Origin: Bacillota bacterium
GTDB lineage: Bacteria; Bacillota; Limnochordia; DTU087; JAAYGB01
Length of the DNA stretch: 64,000 bases
NCBI GenBank assembly: GCA_012727955.1
Contig: JAAYGB010000047.1
Coordinates: forward strand, 59,282-123,281
Direction of reading: 5' to 3'
Shown here one piece after another: positions 1-9,003 of the stretch. Made by a program: the position numbers and the translations under genes. Positions within the stretch are counted from its first letter, which is position 1; each line of letters starts with the position of its first letter. The notes under the pieces were generated by a model. The model saw only the letters and a program-made list of their open reading frames with translations. It searched no databases and was not told the origin of the DNA.

Positions 1-1040
1 TCGGCTTGATACAGGCGGACCTTGCCCTGGGGCAAGGGAATCCCTAGACCGTTGGCTTCGGAGTTCTCCGTTTGCAGCATTACCTTGATGGGGGAACTGC
101 CGTTATACCATACGTTATTTTCCAGGAGATATACCGTGTCCGTCTCGGCACTGTCGCAGCTGAGTAAACCAATCTGTTTGATCTGTCGGTCCTTGATGGT
201 GGTTCGTCGATCTAGGGTATACAGATGATATTCAAAGAGATTTTCCTCAACAAACTGCGGTTGCGCAGTGTAGGGAGCCTGGGCCCGTTGGACCAGCAGG
301 TTTTCAGGCCGAACCTGAGAGTCCGAGACCAGGTTGATGTCTCCGGCTACCAACTGCAAGTTGGCGTTTTCGTAGGACTTACCGCTGTTGTTCTCCAGGG
401 TTACCCAGCCGCTCAGGGCCAGTTCTCCCGAAGGCGTCAGCACACCGACATAGTCTGCGTACCAACTAATCCCTCTGGTTAAGTAGGTGAGTTCAACCAG
501 TTGGGGTCCCGCAGTCTGGCTGCTCACCAGCCACATCAGCGTGGGACGGATGATCAGTCCATCGGGCAGCCTTGGCAAGCGAATCCGCCCGGGAGGATCG
601 ATGACAATGCGATCTCCCTCCATTACCACCAAATTGCCCCCCTGATGGGCCAGCAATGTGACCCGTCGGCTGGTGTTGTTGTCGTCGATGAGTTCGATTT
701 CCTGGCCGAGATATCTCTCTAACAGGCGGCTTTGGTTGACCAGGTCATACTCAAAATTTTGCTCCAGTACCTGGGTAGAGGCATTGCTCAGGGAACGAAA
801 ATGTACCGAGGTGGGGTCCAGCTGGGCCGCCACATCCGATACCGTGACATTGGTGATGCCAGAGTCGACATGAATCCGGCGAATCTCCTTGACTAAGCCC
901 AGACCCTGGTTGTAGACGGTAATGGAAAGATCATTGTTAGCGGCGGTAATCCGTTGCCCCAAGGCGATCCCGGAACTTCCCAGAACCGTAGTGAGAATTA
1001 GGACTGCGACTAGTAATCTTGCTAATCGGGAACATCGCAT
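1..1040 (-). CDS. DUF4139 domain-containing exported protein (C-terminus beyond window)
   Basis: The minus strand stays open from an ATG at 1040 to the window edge (about 346 codons). The ATG is preceded by GAGGAGGA at good spacing. The N-terminus is a hydrophobic segment ending near LGSSGIALG, which fits a signal peptide. The body has the DUF4139 pattern: an early 'VYNQGLGLVKEIR' stretch, a central 'RGISWYADYVGVL' and a beta-rich end with 'GIPLPQGKVRLYQA'. Proteins of this family are secreted or surface beta-rich proteins of unknown function in bacteria. The gene is divergent from the SEC-C gene at 1304. Its 3' end is not visible. Confidence 0.82.
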   Translation of the reverse strand, partial: MRCSRLARLLVAVLILTTVLGSSGIALGQRITAANNDLSITVYNQGLGLVKEIRRIHVDSGITNVTVSDVAAQLDPTSVHFRSLSNASTQVLEQNFEYDLVNQSRLLERYLGQEIELIDDNNTSRRVTLLAHQGGNLVVMEGDRIVIDPPGRIRLPRLPDGLIIRPTLMWLVSSQTAGPQLVELTYLTRGISWYADYVGVLTPSGELALSGWVTLENNSGKSYENANLQLVAGDINLVSDSQVRPENLLVQRAQAPYTAQPQFVEENLFEYHLYTLDRRTTIKDRQIKQIGLLSCDSAETDTVYLLENNVWYNGSSPIKVMLQTENSEANGLGIPLPQGKVRLYQA

Positions 1041-1303
1041 TTCACATTCCTCCTCAGGTAGTTTCTTACCGAAGATACCGGCAAAGGACTGGGCGGTATC
1101 TGTTTATCCTGCTATTCTCGACAATTCCCGTTACCCCTCCAGCATCACCGCCAATCCCAGCAAAGGGTGTGGTGGTACCGATTTGCAGGGGATGTCTGGT
1201 TTGCTGCGAACTCATTGATTAATCACGAATTTTCCCAAAAAAGTTGCTGCCGGCTTATCGCCCTGGAAGAGATGTGGCACTGGAAACAGGAGGAGCGAAC
1301 ACT

Positions 1304-2431
1304 ATGCTTCAGATAGATCACGGCCAGCAGATTGAACTCTGGCTCGGCCAAGTGCCGGTGAAGGCTGATTACTACCAATACCTGATGCAGCAAACCAAGG
1401 AGAGTCTCGACGGCTTTCGTCGCATCTGGGAGCTCAAGGGGATCAGTCATCTCAACAAGGGGCCCCTGGCCCAGGCCATTGCAGAGCAGATTCCGGAGCA
1501 TCTGTCCCAGTGGGCGGTGGTTCTCACGGAAAAGCAGCTTCGGACCCTTGAGAAACTGGTGGCCTGCCAGGGAATTCTCAACGGTGAATTGACGGAACCC
1601 TTGTTGTCTTTGCTGCGTCGGGGACTGGTGTTTCCTGGAGTGATCGATGATGTCGACGTTTGGGCTATGCCCCAGGACTTGGTTCCCCATATAGCAGATT
1701 TGATTTCCGATCCCAGGGTGCGGCAAGGGGCCCGGGTTAATACCCAGGCTCTGCAGCTGGCCCGCGGAATGCTGGTCCTTTATGGGGTGGCCTCCTGTCA
1801 TGAGCTGCTGACTTTGGTGCAGGAACACCTTCCTGAGATGGAGGATTTTCGCCGGTTCTTTGAGTTATTGTATGAAGTCCATCTGAACGATGGGGGCATC
1901 AACTTTGCCGATGGAAAGTTCGCCGCAGCGGAAGTAAGAAATCCCGAGGAAATCGCTCAGGAGCAGGCCAAGCGTCCCCTTCTAGCCTATAAGCCAGTGG
2001 CTCCGGGGCTACTGCGGGACATCGCCACCAAGGGACACCTGCCTTGGACCCCTCACCAAAAAACATTGGCGGAGCGATTGCGGCGCTGTCACGGGATCTC
2101 CGTCGATGAAGTTGAGGCCATTATGATTGAAGCATGGTATCAGGTGAACAATGATGTTTCGATGGTTGAAATGAACCAGTGGCTGGTGCAGCTGGTGGGG
2201 GTCAACTCCTTTGACCAAATGTCAGAATTGCTGCTGACCTTTACTGAGTTTGTCAACCACACTCCGCAGTGGATCTTGAAGGGACATACCCCTCAAGAGG
2301 TTGGCACCACCCTTGGCCCCGGGCTTTCCCCCAATTCGGGCTCAGGGAAAAGTATGTCTAAGGTCGGGCGCAACGACCCTTGTCCCTGCGGCAGCGGTCA
2401 GAAGTATAAGTACTGCTGCGGCAGAGGTTGA
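1304..2431 (+). CDS. SEC-C zinc-motif protein of unknown function
   Basis: The 375-residue protein ends in a SEC-C motif (GRNDPCPCGSGQKYKYCC), a small zinc-binding module best known from the SecA C-terminus. The preceding 340 residues are mostly helical, with no catalytic motif I recognise. The ATG at 1304 is chosen over an in-frame ATG at 1244 because AGGAGG (1288-1293) lies about ten bases before it. It stands alone, divergent from the DUF4139 gene. SEC-C domains often mediate protein or ribosome contacts, so an adaptor role is possible, but that is inference. Confidence 0.85.
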   Translation: MLQIDHGQQIELWLGQVPVKADYYQYLMQQTKESLDGFRRIWELKGISHLNKGPLAQAIAEQIPEHLSQWAVVLTEKQLRTLEKLVACQGILNGELTEPLLSLLRRGLVFPGVIDDVDVWAMPQDLVPHIADLISDPRVRQGARVNTQALQLARGMLVLYGVASCHELLTLVQEHLPEMEDFRRFFELLYEVHLNDGGINFADGKFAAAEVRNPEEIAQEQAKRPLLAYKPVAPGLLRDIATKGHLPWTPHQKTLAERLRRCHGISVDEVEAIMIEAWYQVNNDVSMVEMNQWLVQLVGVNSFDQMSELLLTFTEFVNHTPQWILKGHTPQEVGTTLGPGLSPNSGSGKSMSKVGRNDPCPCGSGQKYKYCCGRG

Positions 2432-2691
2432 TCAGCCTCTGTTGAAACATTCCTCTTTGTCCAGCGTTGGAGGATATCCTCATAAAGATAAGGTTAGCCT
2501 TGGATAAGAGGGTATCCGCATAATGAATAATCTTAATTTTGACAAAACTTGGAAGGAAACCGGTTATCTGGTTTTTAATCATAGCTGTGCAGGCAAAGGC
2601 CGGAGGGGAAGGAAAGGATTGGGAATACGTCTAAACTAATGGCGAGCTAGGTACCGCTCTAGCTACAATCATAGATAAAGAGGTGGGTTTA

Positions 2692-4467
2692 TTGACAGCG
2701 TATCGGACTGAGTATCCCAGACCGGATTTTGTTCGTCAAGATTGGCTCTCTCTCAATGGAACTTGGGACTTTGCCTTTGCTGACTGTGCCGACGATAAGC
2801 GCTATCTTACCGACGAAGGCGCCTTCGATCGCAAGATCGAAGTTCCCTTTGTGTTTCAAAGCAAGTTAAGCGGCATCGAAGATCCCACACCCCATGAGGT
2901 GGTTTGGTATCGCCGCAGCTTCATCGTTCCGGCAGAGTGGAGCGGAAAGAGGATCCGGTTGCACTTTGGCGCCGTGGACTATGAGTCTGTAGTTTGGGTC
3001 AACGGCCAGTTTGCCGGGACCAATCGCGGCGGTTATGTGCCCTTTTCCTTTGATATTACCTCACTATTAGTTGATGGAGAAAACAGCCTGGTAGTTCAGG
3101 TGATTGACCGGGATAGCACCGACCAGCCCCGGGGTAAGCAAAGTGCCAACCTAGAGAACTGGGGTTGTTGGTATACCAGGACCACGGGAATCTGGCAGTC
3201 GGTGTGGTTGGAGCCGGTGTCGGAGGTTCATATTTCTCACCTTCGCATGGTGCCGGATATCGACAACCAGGTGCTTGATCTGGAGTATCAGCTGAGTAAA
3301 GTGACCGAGGGCCTGGAGGTTCGCTTCGACATCACCTTAGCCGGTGAGGCCGTTGCTTCGTCTACCTTCCCGGTTTTTGTCCGGCATTCCCGTTACTCCG
3401 ATTTGACCCCAAGACCGGAGAATCAAGTGCGACTATCGGTACCGGAGTGCCAGTTGTGGAGCCCAGAAAACCCAGTCCTGTATGATCTGAAGATCACCCT
3501 CCTGCAGGATGGCCAGCCGGTGGATATCGTCGATACCTACTTTGGAATGCGTAAGGTAGAAGCCAGGGGCAACCGCATCTACCTCAACAACCAACCCTAC
3601 TACTTGCGGATGGTGCTGGATCAAGGTTTTTGGCCCGATGGCATCTGCACACCGGAAAAGGTCGCAGAGTATGAGTGGGACGTGCAATTTATGAAGGATT
3701 GCGGCTTCAATGGAGTCCGCAAACACCAAAAGATCGAGGATCCCTACTTCTATTACTACTGTGACAAGTTAGGGTTGCTGGTCTGGGCTGAGATGCCCTC
3801 CCGCTATATCTATGATGAAATCGGCGCGATGAACATCGCCGAGGAGTGGCAGCGGGTTGTCCGTCGGTTGTACAATTTCCCCGGAATTATGGCTTGGGTG
3901 CCGATGAACGAAAGCTGGGGAGTTGAGCAGTTGCGCCAGGGTTGCAAGCGGGCTCAGGCCCATCTAGACTCCCTGTACTATCTGACCAAGGCATTGGATG
4001 ACAGCCGGTTGGTGATCAGCAACGATGGTTGGCAGCAGGCCACCACGGATATTATCACCATCCACGAGTACACCCAGAATCACGAAGAACTGACGGCTCG
4101 GTATGAGCATTTCCGGGAAGACCGGCATGCAGCAGCCTTTAGCCACAATTTCCCGATCTTGCTTCCCGACTATGAGTACCAGGGACAGCCGATCATGATC
4201 ACCGAGTATGGCGGGGTCAAGGTGGAGGAGCAGCAGGCCGAGGGCTGGGGATATGGTGTGGCCGCCAAGGACTATCAGGAAATGTTAGAGCGGATCAAGA
4301 ACCTGACCTTCGCGATTTTAGCCCAAGAGGAAGTATGCGGTTACTGTTACACCCAGCTGACCGACGTGCAGCAGGAGGTCAACGGTCTTGCCACCTTTGA
4401 CCGTAAGCCTAAGGTAGCACCGGAGAAGTACAAGGAGATTTTTGGCGTCAATCCCTCTCGACGATAA
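2692..4467 (+). CDS. Glycoside hydrolase family 2 (beta-galactosidase/beta-glucuronidase type)
   Basis: A 591-residue GH2 enzyme without a signal peptide, so probably cytoplasmic. The N-terminal sugar-binding domain (LSLNGTWDFAF, GAVDYESVVWVNG) is followed by an Ig-like domain and a TIM barrel. The acid/base glutamate is E407 in 'MNESWG' and the nucleophile is E505 in 'ITEYGG', both intact. The TTG at 2692 is chosen because AGAGGTGG lies six to seven bases upstream; a GTG at 2683 is the alternative. It precedes a CUT1 sugar ABC transporter, so it probably cleaves an imported oligosaccharide. The exact substrate cannot be read from sequence. Confidence 0.93.
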   Translation: MTAYRTEYPRPDFVRQDWLSLNGTWDFAFADCADDKRYLTDEGAFDRKIEVPFVFQSKLSGIEDPTPHEVVWYRRSFIVPAEWSGKRIRLHFGAVDYESVVWVNGQFAGTNRGGYVPFSFDITSLLVDGENSLVVQVIDRDSTDQPRGKQSANLENWGCWYTRTTGIWQSVWLEPVSEVHISHLRMVPDIDNQVLDLEYQLSKVTEGLEVRFDITLAGEAVASSTFPVFVRHSRYSDLTPRPENQVRLSVPECQLWSPENPVLYDLKITLLQDGQPVDIVDTYFGMRKVEARGNRIYLNNQPYYLRMVLDQGFWPDGICTPEKVAEYEWDVQFMKDCGFNGVRKHQKIEDPYFYYYCDKLGLLVWAEMPSRYIYDEIGAMNIAEEWQRVVRRLYNFPGIMAWVPMNESWGVEQLRQGCKRAQAHLDSLYYLTKALDDSRLVISNDGWQQATTDIITIHEYTQNHEELTARYEHFREDRHAAAFSHNFPILLPDYEYQGQPIMITEYGGVKVEEQQAEGWGYGVAAKDYQEMLERIKNLTFAILAQEEVCGYCYTQLTDVQQEVNGLATFDRKPKVAPEKYKEIFGVNPSRR

Positions 4468-4508
4468 CCGTCGGAGTCAAGCAAAGTTCGCAGCAGCTAG
4501 GAGGTGAT

Positions 4509-4589
4509 ATGTCCTTAGGACCAATGATCGCGGCAGCCAGTGGGATTGAACATGAACCCTATCTTTGTGATGAGGAGGATTCAGGTTGA
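4509..4589 (+). CDS. Possible 26-codon leader ORF before the sugar-binding-protein gene
   Basis: An ATG at 4509 follows a near-perfect ribosome site (AGGAGGTGAT, 4500-4508 region) and opens 26 codons. Its TGA at 4587-4589 overlaps the TTG start of the binding-protein gene at 4586, an arrangement typical of translational coupling. The peptide (MSLGPMIAAASGIEHEPYLC...) resembles nothing I know. It could be a regulatory leader or a small protein, or the site may be a chance match. Confidence 0.4.
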   Translation: MSLGPMIAAASGIEHEPYLCDEEDSG

Positions 4590-5824
4590 AGAGAATCTTG
4601 TTACTGGCGCTGGTTCTGTGCGTGGTTATGAGTGCTTCAGTCTTAGCAAAGACCGTTGAGATTGAGTATTGAACCTTGTTCTCCGGTGGCGATGCTGAGT
4701 ACATGGATGCTATTGTGGAGGAGTTCAACAGACAGCATCCCGATATCAGGGTAAACAGCACGCTGTTGGAGTGGGGAGAGTATTACACAAAGCTGATGAC
4801 CGGTATTGCCACCGGGAATGCTCCCGATGTCGCTGTGGCCCATACGGCGCGCATTCCTGAACTGGTAGAGGAAGGTCTCTTACAACCCTTGGATAATCTC
4901 GCAGACTTGGCTAGAGTTGACTGGAATACCTTTAACCAGACCATTTTGGATGCTACCGTGGTCGATGGTCAGCACTATGCTGTTCCCATCGATACCCATC
5001 CGATTGTTTTCTATTACAACAAAGCGTACGTGAGAGAGGCCGGATTACTCGACGAAAATGATAACCTAATTCTGGAGAACACTCCGGAAGGTTTTGTTCG
5101 GTTCCTCGCAACTCTACAAGAATCTCTTCCAGACAACGTATTCACTGCCTCGATTCCCACCGGTGGCGACGATCCCTATCGGATCTGGTGGTCCTTCTAT
5201 CGTCAGATGGATGGTTCGCCGATGTTCTCCGATGACTTGAGGCAGATTACTCTCGACAAAGATAAGGCCATTAGAGCAGCGGAGTACATGCTGGATATGT
5301 ACTACAAGTATGAGTTCATTCCCCTTCATTTGCAGGATACCTACGAGTCCTTCCAGAATGGCAGGGCCGCAACGATTATCACCGGTGTCTGGGCAACGGG
5401 AATCTGGGAGATTACGGAAGGCCTTGAGTTCGGCGTTATTCCCTTCCCGCAAGTCTTTGGACAGCCGGGACAGTGGGCTGACTCCCACACCTTGGTCCTG
5501 CCCTATCAACGGCGGGCGGATCAGGCGAAGATGGAGGCTGCTATCACCTTTGCCGACTTCGTGGCCAGCAATGGTGACCTGTGGGCTAGAGCAGGCCATG
5601 TTCCCAGTAAGGTAACGGTGTTGGATAAGCCGGAGTTCCAGGCTTTGCCGTATCGCTCTGATTATGCTGCTTCCGCGGATTTTGCCGAGTACGATGCTTG
5701 GGGTCCAAAGGCTGGTGCAGTGCGAGCTGCCGCCATCCGGAATTTGGACACCATTTGGGCCAAGACGTCAACTCCGGAACAGGCAATTGACAATATGATT
5801 GCTGAAATTCGGGCAATTAGATAG
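4586..5824 (+). pseudogene. ABC sugar-binding protein (SBP family 1) with in-frame TGA at codon 29
   Basis: The reading frame starts at TTG 4586 behind AGGAGG and encodes a signal peptide ending near SASVLA. It hits TGA at 4670-4672 and then continues uninterrupted to 5824. Family members usually read 'WTLFSGGD' here, so the TGA replaces a conserved Trp (TGG to TGA is one base). The downstream part is a complete family-1 solute-binding protein ('NRQHPDIRVN', 'TGNAPDVAVAH', 'NGRAATIITGVWATG'). TGA is a normal stop elsewhere in the window and Trp is TGG, so code reassignment is unlikely. It is a recent nonsense mutation, readthrough or a sequence error. Permeases follow in the same operon. Confidence 0.85.
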
Positions 5825-5856
5825 CCACTTGATCTGTATTTCAGAGTAACTTTGCA

Positions 5857-5886
5857 AAGGTGCAGGAGAATCTTCTCCTGCACCTT
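5857..5886 (+). promoter_or_regulatory. Intercistronic hairpin between binding-protein and permease genes
   Basis: A perfect inverted repeat has 12-14 bp arms (AAGGTGCAGGAGAA and its complement) around a tiny loop, with no following T-run. Such hairpins between binding-protein and permease genes of sugar ABC operons often stabilise the upstream message and lower downstream expression. That role is inferred by analogy. Confidence 0.7.
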
Positions 5887-5909
5887 ATGTACAGAGGGGG
5901 CAAAGTACC

Positions 5910-6794
5910 GTGCGCATGAGCAAGCAGCTGAAAAAGGACCTGTCTGCTATTCCCTTTATTTTGCCGTTCTTCATAGTCTACGTCATTTTTGTTGTCTATC
6001 CCATGATCCAAGGGGTATGGATGAGTCTGCACCGATGGACCATTGTTCGGAAAGTTAGATACATAGGCTTAGACAACTATCGTGATATGCTGCAAGATCC
6101 CTACTTCTGGGCGGCGCTGCGAAACACGACGTACTTTGTGGTGTTGTCGACTCCAACTATTATTATCGCAGGACTTCTGTTGGCTCTGATATCAAACCAA
6201 AACCTGCGAGGGAAGACCTTCTTTCGGCTTTCCTTCTTCATGCCGAATATCTTGTCCGTAGCCGTCATCTCGACGATCATGGTGTTTGTGTTCCGAGCCT
6301 ATTCCGGGTTGATCAGCACTTTGCTCAAGGATATCGGGATCCAGCAGGAGATCTTCTGGCTCGGTGACCCCGATCTCGCTTGGGTGGTAATTGTAGTCGC
6401 AACGCTTTGGTGGACCGTTGGCTTTAACATGGTTCTCTTCTTAGCCGCTCTGCAGGACATTCCCGCCCATCTGTATGAGGCGGCCTCCATCGATGGTGCC
6501 AGTTCCCGCCAGATGTTTTGGTATATAACTTTGCCTTTACTAAAACCCATTATCTGGGTTGTTACCATGCTCCAGATCATAGCAAGTTATAAGGTGTTTG
6601 CTCAGATTTGGCTCATTACTAGAGGGGGCCCGGGGGCGGCAACTCGGCCTATCATTCAATACATCTACGAGGTCGGTTTCAGGCAGAATGATTTAGGTTA
6701 CGCGGCCACCATGTCCTATGCACTGTTTCTAATCCTAATGATCTTGACCTTGGTGCAGATGAGGGTGAGAAGATGGGGGGAGACTGAGCTGTGA
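5910..6794 (+). CDS. CUT1 sugar ABC transporter permease, MalF/UgpA type
   Basis: A 294-residue membrane protein with about six transmembrane segments. It carries the permease EAA loop 'EAASIDGASSRQMFWYITLPLLKP' in pieces around residues 190-215, the contact site for the ABC ATPase. The GTG start at 5910 follows AGAGGGGG at good spacing. It overlaps the next permease gene by four bases, so the two are translationally coupled. The ATPase subunit is absent from this operon; as in many CUT1 systems it is probably a shared MsmK-like protein encoded elsewhere. Confidence 0.95.
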   Translation: MRMSKQLKKDLSAIPFILPFFIVYVIFVVYPMIQGVWMSLHRWTIVRKVRYIGLDNYRDMLQDPYFWAALRNTTYFVVLSTPTIIIAGLLLALISNQNLRGKTFFRLSFFMPNILSVAVISTIMVFVFRAYSGLISTLLKDIGIQQEIFWLGDPDLAWVVIVVATLWWTVGFNMVLFLAALQDIPAHLYEAASIDGASSRQMFWYITLPLLKPIIWVVTMLQIIASYKVFAQIWLITRGGPGAATRPIIQYIYEVGFRQNDLGYAATMSYALFLILMILTLVQMRVRRWGETEL

Positions 6795-7618
6795 GACAGA
6801 GGCTTAATCCTAGCGTTGTCCTTCGGTATATAGCGTCCTATGGCTTGGCACTGCTGTTTATCTTCCCAATATTCTGGATGCTGATGACCTCGCTGAAAAG
6901 AGAGGGATTTCCCATCAGGCATGTTTATCAGTGGTTCCTACCGCCCTTCACTGTACAAAACTACTATACTGTTTTCAATCGAGCTCCCATCGGTCGCTGG
7001 ATGTTCAACAGCCTATTCATCGCCGTCTCCGTCACTGCGTTGGTCTTGATTATTAGCTCCCTTGCTGCCTTCGCTATTTCACGCATCGATTTTCGCTTTC
7101 GTAAGTTCGTCTACGTGTTTTTCATGGCTGGGCTGATGGTTCCAGGAGAAGCAACCATCATTCCACTCTTTAACCTGGCTAACAATCTAAACCTGGTCAA
7201 CACCTACTCTGGGTTGATCCTGCCGTCTTTAGCCGGTCCCTTTGCGGTGATCATTCTCAAGGAGTTTTTTGATGGCGTTCCCAATGAACTGGTTGAAAGT
7301 GCACGCATTGATGGTTGTGGATTGTTTCGGATGTATTGGATGATTTTTGTTCCGTTGTCCAAGCCGGCGTTATCCACCATTGGCATTTTCACCTTCATTG
7401 GCAGTTGGAACAACTTCCTTTGGCCCTTCTTGATTATCATGTCCGAGGCCATGTATACGCTACCTGTGGGGATACCGGCCTTTAATAGTGCTTACTCCCA
7501 GGATTACATTCTTCCGATGACGGTGAATGCCGTGGCATCACTGCCGGCTATTATCGCCTTCCTTTTCTTCCAGAAGCAGATTATTCAAGGGATTAAACTG
7601 AGTGGTATCAAAGGATAA
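6791..7618 (+). CDS. CUT1 sugar ABC transporter permease, MalG/UgpE type
   Basis: The second permease has 275 residues and about six membrane segments, with the EAA loop 'ESARIDGCGLFRMYWMIFVPL' near residues 170-190. The GTG start overlaps the preceding gene's stop (GTGA). An N-terminal membrane anchor and a 'PTLPVGIPAF'-like region near the C-terminus fit MalG-type subunits. It pairs with the MalF-type protein to import a sugar, probably an oligosaccharide cleaved by the upstream GH2 enzyme. A hairpin follows the stop codon. Confidence 0.95.
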   Translation: MRQRLNPSVVLRYIASYGLALLFIFPIFWMLMTSLKREGFPIRHVYQWFLPPFTVQNYYTVFNRAPIGRWMFNSLFIAVSVTALVLIISSLAAFAISRIDFRFRKFVYVFFMAGLMVPGEATIIPLFNLANNLNLVNTYSGLILPSLAGPFAVIILKEFFDGVPNELVESARIDGCGLFRMYWMIFVPLSKPALSTIGIFTFIGSWNNFLWPFLIIMSEAMYTLPVGIPAFNSAYSQDYILPMTVNAVASLPAIIAFLFFQKQIIQGIKLSGIKG

Positions 7619-7633
7619 AGGAGAGAAATCTAT

Positions 7634-7680
7634 CAAGGGAGACCGGGCGGCAAAATCCCAAGGCCCATCTCCCTTGTTGT
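7634..7680 (+). terminator. Probable terminator after the sugar transporter
   Basis: CAAGGGAGA (7634-7642) pairs with TCTCCCTTG (7668-7676), with a GGGC/GCCC inner stem, followed by TTGT. The T-run is short. Confidence 0.55.
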
Positions 7681-7737
7681 ACTAATCCCGATAGACTATT
7701 CACCTTCGGTATTGGATGATCAGAGTGAGGAAGGGAC

Positions 7738-8571
7738 GTGCCAGGCATGCAGTACATCAACCTAGACCGGGAAACCAATGACTTTCAGCATCTAGAGGTG
7801 CTCAAGCGCAATCGCAATAAGCGGCATCGCTACGGAGAGATTTTCGTAGAAAGTGTAGCTTGCATTAACGCGCTGTTGGCAACGGGCTGGGAGCTTACCT
7901 CGGTGGCCTATCATGGAGAGAGGGAATTATCATCCTGGGCCAAGGAGGTTATCGCCACCGGTAATCCGCAGAAGGTCTTTCGCTTGATTGGGCCGCTGAT
8001 GGAGAAACTGTCGGAGCGGGAGGAACCGTCGGAGCTGATTGTTACTGCTAAGATGAAGAGGCAAGGTCTCGAGGATATTCCTCTCACGGACTCGACGACC
8101 CTTCTCATTTTCGATCGCCCCTCTAATCACGGTAATCTCGGCAGCATCATGAGAAGCAGTGATGCCTTTGGTGTCAATGGGATCATTACCACCGGCCACA
8201 GTGTGGATATCTATGATCCCGTAGTGCTGCGAGCTAGTCTCGGTGCCTTCTTTCACCTCCCTGTCATTCACTGTCCCTCCATCAGGGAGCTAGGCCAGTG
8301 GCTTGACAGGGTAAGGGCAGAGGTGCCAGGCTTTAAGGTGGTGGGGACAAGCCCCAGCGCTCACCGGATGCTCCATGAAATTGATCTCACCGGTCCTGTA
8401 GCCCTGGTGGTGGGTAATGAATTTTCCGGAGTTAGTCGGGCCATTACCGAGATGGTCGATGAAATGGCTCTAATTCCGATGCAAGGGACCGTGGATTCCC
8501 TCAATGCTGCCTGCGCTGGTACCGTGGCTTTGTATGAGATGGTGCGACAACGCTTAACGGTTCACCGTTAA
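7738..8571 (+). CDS. SpoU/TrmH-family RNA 2'-O-ribose methyltransferase
   Basis: A 277-residue SPOUT enzyme. All three family motifs are present: motif 1 'NHGNLGSIMRSSDAFG', motif 2 'LVVGNEFSGVS' and motif 3 'IPMQGTVDSLNAACAG'. These form the knotted SAM-binding fold and catalytic Arg/Asn. About 120 residues precede the catalytic domain and could serve as an RNA-binding domain. It would methylate a ribose in rRNA or tRNA; the target is unknown. The GTG at 7738 is used; an in-frame ATG at 7747 is possible. It lies alone between hairpins. Confidence 0.93.
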   Translation: MPGMQYINLDRETNDFQHLEVLKRNRNKRHRYGEIFVESVACINALLATGWELTSVAYHGERELSSWAKEVIATGNPQKVFRLIGPLMEKLSEREEPSELIVTAKMKRQGLEDIPLTDSTTLLIFDRPSNHGNLGSIMRSSDAFGVNGIITTGHSVDIYDPVVLRASLGAFFHLPVIHCPSIRELGQWLDRVRAEVPGFKVVGTSPSAHRMLHEIDLTGPVALVVGNEFSGVSRAITEMVDEMALIPMQGTVDSLNAACAGTVALYEMVRQRLTVHR

Positions 8572-8663
8572 AGGAGTCTGTTTGGGGTAATTTCCAGAGG
8601 GCGAAGGAATTTCCAAGCCTGAGTCGAATAACAAGGTGCTACAACTAAATAGAGACTTCTGCT

Positions 8664-8846
8664 TTGGATTGGTGCCCTGCCTGAGCGAGTGCAGGGAGAA
8701 TAGGGAAGATGGGGTTGTCAAGAAGACAACAAACCACGCGGACGCGCCACTGTATCCGGGAGCAGCCTACAGGAATGCCACTCGATTTTAATCGGGGAAG
8801 GCGTAGAGACTGCGATGAACGGGAGCCAGAAGACCTGCCAATCCAA
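8664..8846 (+). promoter_or_regulatory. Cobalamin (AdoCbl-type) riboswitch aptamer
   Basis: The conserved core is readable in order: GGTGCC, AATAGGGAA, GCGCCACTGTATCCGGGAG, GCCACTC...GGGAAGGC, and the hallmark AGCCAGAAGACCTGCC. The ends close with a perfect 9-bp P1 stem (TTGGATTGG at 8664-8672 with CCAATCCAA at 8838-8846). It lies about 160 bases before a TonB-dependent receptor and is followed by an intrinsic terminator. B12 binding would therefore repress transcription of the receptor operon, as for btuB genes elsewhere. The receptor's B12 role rests on this riboswitch. Confidence 0.93.
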
Positions 8847-8947
8847 GAAGCACCGAGGTTCTCTCGCGTAAAGGGGATGGTGTACTGCAGGGACTTTCAA
8901 CGCTATTTGTGGATCATTGTATCGCGGTGATCGTGTAGCTATTGGAG

Positions 8948-8982
8948 TGCCCGGTTGTGCCTTGCCACACCCGGGCATTTTT
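8948..8982 (+). terminator. Riboswitch-controlled terminator ahead of the Ton operon
   Basis: TGCCCGG (8948-8954) pairs with CCGGGCA (8971-8977), extended by an inner GTG/CAC stem and followed by five Ts. It sits between the cobalamin aptamer and the receptor start, the expected place of the expression platform. Confidence 0.8.
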
Positions 8983-9003
8983 GCGTCTAGGGAGGAGATT
9001 GCT

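Noticed and set aside
1223..1828. 201-codon minus-strand frame
   Set aside because: Fully overlaps the SEC-C gene, which has a strong ribosome site and zinc motif.
4670..4672. Use of TGA as a Trp codon
   Set aside because: Many intact genes here end in TGA and use TGG for Trp, so a code change is not supported.
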